Below, piece by piece: positions 9,141-18,139 of a DNA stretch of 22,563 nt. Position numbers and translations under genes: made by a program. Source of the DNA: Porogramme epimiltina (Eukaryota; Basidiomycota; Agaricomycetes; Polyporales; Polyporaceae); NCBI GenBank assembly GCA_900155495.1, contig FTLJ01000896.1:1-22563 (forward strand), in the 5' to 3' direction. The stretch's first letter is position 1. Each line of letters opens with the position of its first letter. The notes beneath the pieces are model-generated. The model ran no database searches. It had not been told where the DNA came from and was given only the letters and a program-made list of their open reading frames with translations.

Positions 9141-10471
9141 GGCACTCTCCGTTATGGCCGGGGCGGCGGGTGGGGCAGCAGGTGAGGAGGGTGCCTTCCC
9201 TGCGAGGCGGGAATAGGTACGGGAGACGAAAATGGAACAAGCGATCGATGGAGGAGTATAGGTGCCGCGCGGGGGGTTCCGATATTTTGAGAGGCGGGCT
9301 CATATGGATGGAAGCCTGCGAAGCACACAGGCCACCGGCGTGGACGTCCTCGGCGGGCCGCGGGCGCGGGTGTTGGGCCCCACGACAGGCATTCCCCGAC
9401 CTAAGTGCATGCCAATGGAGTTCCTTTTCGTTGCATCCACGTGGTGTTTTGCGAAAAGGTAAACCTCTGTTTGTACTGGTTTTGTTCTACCGAAAATCGG
9501 AGAATACCCGTCCTGGGGCGAGTGGCCTACTCCGCCTGGCCTGGCGGGGGGCATCTGCGGGGGCTGACATGATGCGCGTGCTTAAAGGGGAAGGGGGAGT
9601 GTGGGAGGAGTATGCCCGTGTGCAGGGACAGCACGGCCGGCCGTGCGCTCGCGAGTAGACGTCTGTGGCGGACGTCGGGCGACGGGGAGCCTTCCCACCG
9701 CGAAGATCTGTTAGCAGAATCAACGTGGGCACGTCATTGGCTGCTCCTCGGTGCCCACGCATGCAGCCCAGGTGGGGGCGACGCATGCCGTGGCTCGCAG
9801 CGCGCCCGTCGGCTGCCTGCACGATTCCAAGCGCAGGCGCGGGCACCAGCCTCGAAGACCGCCCCAGGGGTGGACCCGAGCTTTGTGGGCATTGGAAGAC
9901 AGCGTCGAAGGGACGGACAGAGGGCGGATGCGGCGCCGGACAGTCGGTTCTGCTCTGTTCTATGTGAGAGCCTCTGAGCAGAGAGGCCCGACGGGGTAGG
10001 GAGGGGGTCGCTGGACGGCTTCGCGCATTCTCGCGGCGCAGCCCTTCCGAGGAGGCCCTCTGATCACTGGTCACCGACTGGCCCCCAGATCTGGGGCTAC
10101 GCGAGCGCGGGCGCGCGCGAGGTCCTCCTCCCCAGTCGCCCTCACCTCCACGGCCGCCCCCTTCAAGGCCGGTTTTTATATGCACGCCCCCCGCCTTCCA
10201 GCCCGTCCGCACGCCCTCCCTTCCTCCGCCCCGGCGCATCCTCTGCCCCCGGCCCACCCTACCGGCCCCACACGCCCCGCCACCAGCCTCGCGTCCATCT
10301 CGCCTTATGAACGGTCGAGCCGCGGTACGGTCTCACCTCTGCCTCGCCTCGCCTCCCCCCCTTTCCTTCCATACTCGCCGCACCTACAGCACACTCACCC
10401 ACAGCAAAGAGAAAGGACTATCCCCCCATAGCCCAGAGCGCGCACGACACTCGCCTCAGCAGCCCACCACA
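9141..10471. other. Intergenic region and promoter of the transporter gene
   Basis: GC-rich open frames on both strands (for example minus 9487-10257) are Arg/Gly/Pro-rich with no domain or splice logic and are treated as composition artefacts. From about 10130 the plus strand becomes strongly C/T-rich up to the transporter ATG, as expected of a promoter and leader. A 19-base word at 9381-9399 recurs exactly at 19908-19926. Confidence 0.55.
10173..10182 (+). promoter_or_regulatory. TATA-like element upstream of transporter
   Basis: tttttatatg is the only strong AT-rich word in this GC-rich stretch and lies about 290 nt upstream of the transporter ATG, ahead of the C/T-rich leader. The position is plausible for a core promoter with a leader of roughly 250 nt; there is no transcript evidence. 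Confidence 0.4.
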
Positions 10472-13400
10472 ATGGCCTCCCCCCCGCTTCCACTCTATGT
10501 TGGTGTCGAGCCCGTGGCCCGCGGCGTCGAGCCCGAGCCCGGCCTATACCAGCCGTCCGAGAAGCCGAGCCTGAGCCCGCTCAAGCCGCCCAGCACACTC
10601 GTTGAGGCAGCCTCCTCCGCGGCCTCGCGCAGCCAATCCGGCCTCCGCAGCCACCGCGGCCTCGACCTTGACAGCGGCGGGGAGGGGGAGAAGAGCAACC
10701 CCATGAGCAGTAGGCGGTCGAGAGCGGACACCAGCGAGGAGGAGAACGCGAGCGCAGTGGCGGCATGTGAACGCGCCGCGTACGAGGCGTCGTACCCCGA
10801 TGGCGGGCGCGGGTGGGTGGTGGTTGGCGGCTGCTTTCTCTACTCCGCGACGACCATTGGATGGGGGTGCGTCTCTCTCCCTCTCCTCCTTTCCCTCCCT
10901 CTCCTCCTTTCCCTCCCTCTCCCCTTCTCCTCCCCCTTACATATTGGGGTCTGTGTTTCTGTCCCCACGGCACGCGCTGATCATCACCTACCTTGTATCG
11001 CTATCGCCTGCGCGGGCGCTGCACGTAATAGGCTGGTGAGCGCCCCATCTAGCCTTCCGTGTCTCCGTGAGTGTAGCGTGTGCGCTGACGGTGATGCCGC
11101 CAACGCGCAGGTGTGGGGCGTGACCGAGGAGTTCTTCAAGCAACACATGTTCCCGCACACGCCCGACGCAGTGCTCACCACGCTCGGGAGCCTATCAGGA
11201 TTAGTGAGTGCTCGCCCGCCCGCGGTGGTGCTCCCTAGACTAACCGTATTCGCGCTGCAGATCATGACGCTCGGTGGGATCATCGCGGGCAAGCTGGCAG
11301 ACCGATAGTGCGTACGCAACCTGACTCCCTTCCCGCCCTTCTCCCTTCCTTCCTGTGCCTGCATTGCATGCTAAACGCAGAACAGCGGCTACAAGGTGCG
11401 GCGGCATTTCCTTCCGTTCTGCATTAGGGAGCACCCACCGACCGACCGTGCCTCCCTCCCTCCCTCCCCTTCGCTGCGTCTAGCCGTTCCTCGCGACCGG
11501 TGCGGCGATATGGGTCACGAGCATGGTAGCCGCCGCGTTCTGCACGGAGATATGGCATTTCTTCATCGTGATGGTGCGTCTCTGCCCCTTCCCCCTTCCA
11601 GTTTCCCTTTCCCTGTCCCCAGTGACCTCCCCCTGCTGCGCCTGGCGCCCCGCTCTCCACCTCCCGCAAAGCGCTGGGGGTGGTTTAGCGTCGTCCGTCT
11701 TACGTGTACGCTTACCCCTCTTCAAACCTTCCTCTGGCTAGGGCGTGATGCAAGGCATCACCGACGCGCTCGTCTTCCCCCTGATCGTGAGTCGGCCGTG
11801 CCGCGGAGCTTGCTTGCCCCCCCTTCACTTTGCCTGTTCGACGGCGTCTCTGACCCACTCCCTCCGCCCCGTCCCGTGACACCCCGCGCACGTGCACGTG
11901 CACATGCACATGCACACACGCAACCACACAGGTCGCCCTGCCCTCGCAGTGGTTCCTCCGCCGGCGCGCGCTCGCGACCGGAATCGTAGTCTCGGGCAGC
12001 TCCATCGGTCCGTCCCCCCCCCTTCCCCCCTCAAAATGATAAGTAAATCGCTCACCCCCCCTACCACCCTGGCAGGCGGCGCGGTCGCATCGCTCGCGTA
12101 CCGGCAACTACTATCCTCGCTGGGCCTACGCAAGGCGCTCGGCATCCTCGCAGCGGTGCACGCGGGCGCGTTCGTGGCAGGGTACTGCATGATGTTAGAG
12201 CGCCGCCCACCGCGCGCGCGGCCGGGCATCATCATCTGGTTCGACAGCGCGTTCTTCCACGATCCCGTTTTCTGGAGCGTTGTGCTCTGCTTCTTTTTTG
12301 CGGTCTTGTGCGTGCTTTCTCCTTGTCCTGCTCTCATTGTGGGCGAGCGTGGGCGCGTTCGGGTTGAGTCATGGAAGCTTCGCAGATGGGCGTGGTGGGG
12401 CGAGGCTTGGGACGGCGGTGGCGGTCTACGCGATGGGATTGGAGAGGACGTCAGAAGCCTAGGGCTGACCAGAGCTCATTTTCGCGTCTCGCAGCGGATA
12501 TCTCGGCCCGATCTTCCTCCTCCCGACGTTCACCGTGCAGGTCACCCCCGGGCCGCACGAGATCGTGAGTGCAGCTCTCCCGTGCCGATGACATCGCACA
12601 CTAACCTCCGCTGACCCACCCTCCATCCTCCTCGCCTCGCTGCCCCGCGCCCCCCCGCACGCACACGCATGCACTCCCACGGGCCACTCCCCCTCCCGTG
12701 CAGATGTCCGCGCTGCCGCTGACGGTGCTCAACATCTCCGCGGCACTCGGCCGGATCCTCGTCGGCTCCTCCGCGGACAGGGTCGGGCCCGTGAACGCGC
12801 TATTCATCGCCGTCATGCTTTCCGGGCTCACCCAGCTCGTCGTGTGGATGTTCGTCACAACGTACGCGGGCATCGTGAGTGTCTCTTCGCCCTGTTCCTC
12901 CACCTTTCCCGCTTCTCCCCTCCCCTCCCCTTCGCCCTCTTCGCATTCTCGCCCTTCGTGCTCGCGTTCGTGTTCTCTCACCCTTCTCCCTTCCGCCCCC
13001 ATTCTACTCTACACCGTCTGACTAACGGCTCTCCCACACACCCCCGTGGCACCGCGAGGCGCAGATGGTCTTCGCCGTGCTATACGGCTTCTTCTGCGGT
13101 TGCTTCCTCTCGCTTATGTCGCCCGTTGCGTCGAAAGTGTACGGCGCGGAGCGCCTCGCGGGCCTCTCGGGGCTCCTGCTGCTCTTCAACGCGCCTGGGT
13201 ACGCGGCTGGCGCGCCTATCGCCGGTGCGATCCTTGGCGCGACCGGCGGCAGCTGGCACGTTGTAGGAGCGTACAGCGGCGCAATGCAGGTCGTCGGCGC
13301 GTGCTGCCTGTTATATGGTGCGTGACCGCTCTCTCTGTCCCGTCGAGCCGCTTTCGCGTTTGCTTTGGTACTCACAGCAGGAAAACCTCCCCGTTTTCTT

Positions 13401-13910
13401 TTCGGCGCTGCGGACTCGACGCACCTTGTTCCCGTTGAAGTGGCGGATTTGCTGACCTCGAGACTTCGACAGCACGGTTTAAACGGGAGCCGCGGGTCAT
13501 CGCGGTGTACTGAGCCGTCCCACCCCTACTCCCTCCCGCCGGAGCGGGGTGGCGCGCGTTTCCTCTGCCGACTTCGAGCCGCAGCCTTCGACCGCCAAAA
13601 CGTTGATGTGTATCCTGCGCGGCTGCCCAGTGCAACAGCCTCCGCAACGACTGCGCGCGACGCGCGCGCGCGCACCCAAAACTTCGACATCGACGACCCC
13701 AAAAGCGCGATCGCCCTTGCGATCGCCCTTCGGACGACGCCGCACCACACCCCCGATACACCTCGGTCCTCCCTGTCCCGATCGTTCCATCTCACTCGTC
13801 AATCCTGTGTTTCCTTCATCCTACATGTAGTTCCACTCAGCATGCTTCCTACAGTGGTATATCTTCATTGTGAAGATATGTTGTTGTATGCACTCCGGGT
13901 ACAGCAATAA
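10472..13910 (+). CDS. MFS transporter, monocarboxylate-permease (MCT) like
   Basis: Model: 10472-10866, 11032-11035, 11111-11203, 11261-11307, 11386-11395, 11484-11573, 11742-11786, 11932-12007, 12076-12307, 12495-12564, 12704-12874, 13065-13317, 13378-13910. Every junction is GT-AG and keeps frame. A polar N-terminal tail of about 105 residues precedes the MCT-type entry motif DGGRGWVVVGG (residues 110-120). GKLADRYGYK is the loop 2-3 signature, RRRALATGIVVSGSSIGG the helix 5 region and SALPLTVLNISAALGRILVG helix 8. Twelve membrane helices are expected, in the plasma or an internal membrane. Related proteins are annotated as monocarboxylate or general-substrate MFS permeases; the substrate here is unknown. 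Two inferred microexons (4 and 10 nt) restore GWGLVWGV and DRYGYK. The last intron ends in a tandem acceptor (acagcag). The family normally stops soon after the last helix, near residue 507 (KPPRFLF); here the frame stays open for about 165 more codons into a dispersed repeat, so the true stop may be lost or an extra intron missed. Confidence 0.8.
10879..10923 (+). repeat. 18-bp pyrimidine tandem repeat inside intron 1
   Basis: Two perfect copies of ccctctcctcctttccct are followed by a partial third copy. They lie in the first intron of the transporter gene and make that intron longer than its neighbours. Confidence 0.85.
13590..13825 (-). repeat. Dispersed repeat family B, copy overlapping transporter 3' end
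   Basis: In reverse complement this segment aligns with 22120-22330 almost end to end: AAACACAGG, a GACGAG-type word, GGAACGATCGGG, TATCGGGGGTGTGGTGCGGC, GTCGTCCG, a CTTTT-GGGGTCG block and CTGGGCAGCCGCG-AGGAT-CACATC. The two copies look roughly three-quarters identical by eye. Because unrelated surroundings share it, it is a repeat rather than a coding domain, although a frame of the transporter model passes through it. Confidence 0.75.
13859..13879. other. 9-bp stem hairpin near transporter 3' end
   Basis: atatcttca and tgaagatat form a perfect stem around a 3-nt loop. A 10-base palindrome, ctacatgtag, lies just upstream at 13821-13830. They follow directly after the dispersed repeat and could be a 3' UTR structure or the trace of an insertion; no function is demonstrated. 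Confidence 0.55.
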
Positions 13911-14772
13911 TCCTTCACTTTGAGTCCTTTTTACTGTACAAATTCCATGTACCACTATATTCCTTCACTGTACACAGGTTTCGCTCTGCAGCGCGGAGGA
14001 ACCCGGCGAGTACAACTGCGAGTGCAGTAGCTAGCCCATGTATACGACCCCACCCGATAGTGTGCTACCGCCGTAATAGAGGATTGTATAGAGCTGTATA
14101 AGGCCCACCTCCGATTAAAGAGTGCAATAGGGCCATTAGCCGATGCTATGGCGTGCCTATAAAGCGCCCTGCACACTTATTATACAACATAAAGCAGGGG
14201 TTTCAATGGTGCAATAGGTGCTCTATATCCCACATTGTGCAATGTACAAACTTGGAGTTTTTTCTGATATGGCCAGCTGTGCTTGGCATTCAGGCGTGAG
14301 GAAGGCCAATGAGCCCCAGGTACAGCGCTTGAGCGTGCATTTTCCACGATGTCCGGTGCTCAGAGTTGAGAGGAAACATATTTTTGTGACGTTGTGTATT
14401 GGTACACTAATATACAGGAAGTGGGGGGCGAGTCACAAGATGGAGGGTCAAGCAAATCGGAGAGAAATACAGAAATGGAGATTGGACTGTTGAAAGGGGA
14501 TAAAGCTAGCAGCGAGATTCAAAGGGCAGGGGGACAGAGACACGAAGGAAGGGTTAGGGGTGCGAGAATGTGTATATAGACTAAACACAGCGACGCTGTG
14601 TGGTGTGCGAGTGGCCTTTCTAGGTGTCTTCGGTCACCTGGTAGCGATGATACGTAAGGCCATGGTTCTCGTCACTCTGCAGGTGCTGTGTGCATATGAA
14701 GCTGGGAGTCGTGCATCGTTGCAAGCGGTCCTCTACCTCCCTGAAAACGAGAATTGACCCAGGAGCCGTACT
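13911..14772. other. Region between transporter and membrane-protein gene
   Basis: The two flanking genes converge here. The segment has lower GC than the genes to its left, short open frames only, and duplicated words such as ccttcact (13913 and 13963) and gtgcaatagg. No RNA gene or coding domain was recognised. It should contain the 3' ends of both genes. Confidence 0.5.
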
Positions 14773-16293
14773 TCACAAACATGATGATCGAATTTCATGC
14801 CCCACGGATAAATTACGGACGTACCCGAAAGACTCGGCACTGCTGTCCGTGGTGTAGTTTGTTAATCTCCGCACAACACGGCAGGACACAACCTGGGGCT
14901 TGAGTAAAAAAATCAGCCCTGAATGCATTCCCCCTATGCTCACCGTAGCAGCGACTGCAGCTGGGACATTTGCAATGATTGACATGACAGCATTCAGGCT
15001 CAAGAGCATGCAAATCTATGTGCATCCAAGTAAGCCAGAGTGAAACCAACCCCTGCAGCCGAGCCATGCCTACAGTCGCAGTGGCATTTGAAACAAACCT
15101 GCATTGCGACATCAGCCCTACATATCTCTTGCTACCGTGCTAATTATCAAAAAGACTTACGCGAAAATGAAGAAAATGAGGCCATCATCAAGTATCAGGC
15201 GTACAACCTTTGATTCTTTTCCCTGTAGCATCGGAGGCATGCCTAGTTTGACAGCGGCAAGCATGAGGACGGCAAAGTCCAAGCATACGGTGTAGATGAA
15301 CGCCGCTGCAAGGGCCTCGTTTTTCGTGCTCGTGATTATGCACCCCTCTCCTGATATCCACTCTGTTTTCAGCAGGATTCCTGCAAGTGCATGCGCGCCG
15401 GTAGTCCGTCAGCGTCTACATCAGTGTACGCAACATGGATGACCCTCCCACACACCGTGCAGGAGCAGTGACCACTGCACGAGAATAGCCGCGGTGACAA
15501 GCGGGAGGACAATGTACCATGCCTGAGACCAGACTGCCATTCTGGATATGAGCCACCATATAGTTAGCACTCATGAGTGTGTGCTGGGCGAGGATGAGGG
15601 GGCTGGCTCACGTCCTTAGGGACAGGTTAATGCTCGCAAGCACAATGGTTGCATTTCCAAAAATCTGGTTGTAAGTGTACAGTGCCTGGCAGTTGACGGG
15701 TCTACTAGTACAGGGGATATAATGCATGGGTGCGTGTTGATAGAATGCAAGGGCAGGAGGGAGGGCAGCTCACTTTAATGCATTCACCGTGATTCCACTA
15801 CAATTCGAGTCCATATACCAGCTATCAGCCTTTGAGAAGAGGAACAAGTGGACGCACTCAACGGAGTGCAAACAGAGAATGTGGATACGCACATGCCAAT
15901 CAGCGCAAAGAGCAGGAAGTAGCGGCTTGCGAAGTAGAATATCTGCGCAGCATGCTGATTGTCAGCACCAGGAGATGGGGTTGCCTATCTCCTATATATG
16001 CGCACCATGGACCACTTGAACTTGCGCTGACCGGTCATGTAATCCCAGTCGAATGAAAAGGAGGTGGCGAACTCCCATCTAATCAACAGGCGTGTATGTT
16101 GACAGCAGGGCCAACATTGCCGATAACGGGCGTGCACTCACATATATATACCAAAAAGTGCATGCATAAGCTTCTCAAACACCTCTGTGGGCGAGGGTAC
16201 ATGAGCATCAGGCCGCATACGAACGTCGCGAACATGCTCACCTCCATTCTCTACAAGCACCTCCTCATTGTGCCACTTAACATCAATCATCAT
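14773..16293 (-). CDS. Seven-helix fungal membrane protein of unknown function
   Basis: Minus-strand model in transcription order: 16293-16242, 16184-16142, 16078-16006, 15942-15889, 15829-15788, 15685-15612, 15541-15456, 15380-15161, 15098-15074, 15015-14944, 14892-14773. All introns are GT-AG, 51-102 nt, and the joined frame is open for 286 residues. Predicted helices lie near residues 19-40, 57-74 (IFYFASRYFLLFALIGMC), 89-111 (ALYTYNQIFGNATIVLASIN), 119-142, 163-187, 205-229 and 232-253 (SIIANVPAAVAATVVSCR), ending in a short polar tail (RRLTNYTTDSS). The pattern, including a Cys before ALYTYNQ, EWISGEGC after helix 4 and CRVVRRLTNYT at the end, matches a large expanded family of orphan integral-membrane proteins in Agaricomycetes, whose role I cannot name. 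Codons use A/T third positions far more than the transporter. No lesion was found, so the gene looks functional. The start at 16293 is the first ATG in frame before VKWHNEEVL; upstream frame is also open. Confidence 0.78.
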
Positions 16294-16854
16294 GGTGTGG
16301 GTACAGATAACGCAGTTGTGCTTGTACCAGTGACTGGGGAGCAGCTTACTTGAGTTGCACAATACAATGCAACACTCAAGATTGAAAGAAAGATGTGATT
16401 TGGGATCTGGAAGGAGGGAAAGTGCTTGTATTGAGGCAGTAGAGGGATGGAGGGGCGGTAAGGAGTGGGATATGGGGGAAAGAGGAGAGGGAGGCACTCT
16501 CAGGTAAATAGTCAAATATTCATGGGTCCTGGGGGTAGAGGTGGCCATAAAACTTATAGAATGGCACAGGGAACAGGACACGAGCCTGAGGAAACGATAA
16601 CTATATGAGTAACACGGCCCAGCGGGAGATGAGCCTCGCACAGAGGGCCGGTTCACAACTTGGCATTACCCAGCCGTGATTCCCACTCTAGGTGCATCCC
16701 TCTATTAGGAAGGAACCCCTGGAGGTAAGGAAGCATAAATGTGCTCTTTTGAGCATGGACTGGTGCGCCAGTATTCGAACATTCTATAATGAGAAACACG
16801 GGTGAGACAAGAGAAGATGCGAAAATGTCGATCATGCACACGAGAGTAGGAGAC
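16294..16854. other. Upstream flank of membrane-protein gene
   Basis: The minus strand stays open to 16656 in the frame of the first exon, but that extension (Ser/Pro/Leu-rich) has no family resemblance and is probably leader or promoter. It is C/T-rich on the minus strand around 16410-16500. Nothing else was recognised before the inverted repeat begins. Confidence 0.5.
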
Positions 16855-17620
16855 CAACGCTGGCTTCCATGATTGTAATACAAAACCCCACGAACCTGGT
16901 ACATAGCTTGCGTATTCCGTGGTGCAGGGTTTGTAATAACACCCTGGTAGTTGCTGTAGAACTCGTTGTAAAACTTAATTGTGACACTATTGTAGAACAG
17001 GATATATTACAATCAGGCTCACGTTGTAAAACCGGCACGATGCACCCGAGCACGTTCCCGGGGTTCTCGGAGTGCCTGCCCGCCGCGCGCCTACCGCGCG
17101 CCATCCCGCCGCGCGCCCGCCGCGCTCGCCCTCCCGCCCGCTGTGCGCGCTGTGGCTGTGCCACACCTAGTCCCCGCCCCGAAATTCATACTGGGTTCAA
17201 TTCAGCTCGGATTCACGACACACCAATTGCTATTAGTGCGCTTTGTATGTGCACCCCGCATTGAGCAAAAACTAGGCTGATAATGGGCATAGAAATGGGG
17301 TATACAGGCCGGTAGTACACCATATATCGCTAGTAATGGATACCTGGCTCATGCACGGGTTTCTTTCAGAATGGCTTGTGGAGTGGTGGGATAGTAATAT
17401 GTATTTGATAGCTACAAAACAAGCCACTTTGTGCACCATTCGGGCCAGTGGTTCCGGAGAAAAGTGATGTCCTCCTGGGGAGTCATGGGGAGGAAGTAGT
17501 GCCCCATCTCAGCCGTTTCTGGTCCGTTTGGCTCAGTTCTTTTTTCCTGGCTTCATTCACTTACCAGGGGACGATTTGTCTTCGTCCTGCACACTGTCTT
17601 TGATGCGCCAGCCAAGCGGA
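16855..17620 (+). mobile_element. Left arm of large inverted-repeat element
   Basis: Reading inward, this arm matches the reverse complement of 18140-18876. The outer 350 bp is nearly identical apart from an extra segment of about 50 bp at roughly 16943-16999. It includes TACAAAACCCCACGAACC, TCCGTGGTGCAGGGTTTGTA, CAATCAGGCTCACG and a GC-rich block at 17040-17175. Matching weakens inward but is traceable past the CATGCACGGGTTTCTTTCAG core (17351-17370) to about 17610. No transposase was found, so this is best called a non-autonomous, foldback-like element or two inverted insertions of one repeat. Exact ends and target-site duplications were not determined. Confidence 0.75.
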
Positions 17621-18139
17621 AATGTCTACCTCTTCTATATGCTACATGGATTCTGGATGTATCTAGTAATACCCGGATATGATACCGATGTGCAATAGCT
17701 AAAAGATGCAAAAAGAACCGAGTAAAAAGGACAAGAATCAGGGGAGCAGTGGCACATCCAGCTCATGCTGGGCACAAGAATCCGTGAATTGCTGCTCACA
17801 AAACAGGATCCCACCTCAGATTATCCTTTTCCCGCCCCTTCTAGGCCCAGTAAACTACTTGAATAACCAGAATATCACTTCCTCTACATACCCTACATGT
17901 CAATAGTAGGTACCCAAGCTCTGGAGCTGCTGTGCAGACCTGTTGTATGTTTTTGCACCCTATATACCCAGCTAGGCTGAGGAGGGCGAGAGCTGATAAC
18001 CACTTTGAACAAGATCCGCTGGAGCGATAACCCTAAAATTTGGGAGTGTTGTTTGGGAGCTCCATTCGCATAGAATAATATATAGAGCGCCCGATTTACA
18101 CTCCATTCTTGTGCTGAAGGGGATATGTAAATAGGATGT
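17621..18139. other. Spacer between inverted-repeat arms
   Basis: About 520 bp with no domain-bearing open frame. Possible further weak matching between the inner edges, such as a shared GCACAAGAAT word (17770 and, in reverse complement, near 18108), suggests the arms once extended further. Confidence 0.5.

Noticed and set aside
9487..10257. 256-codon minus-strand open frame upstream of the transporter
   Set aside because: Arg/Gly/Pro-rich, no domain, covers the C/T-rich promoter region of the plus-strand gene; composition explains it.
13549..13830. Frame with CILRGCPV and TTPP motifs shared with the minus strand near 22320
   Set aside because: The similarity comes from a non-coding dispersed repeat; surrounding frames differ and stops fall at different places.
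17041..17264. Small frame starting MHPSTFPGFSECLP repeated in both inverted arms
   Set aside because: Sequence identity between arms is at DNA level and extends outside the frame, so the shared protein gives no evidence of selection for coding.
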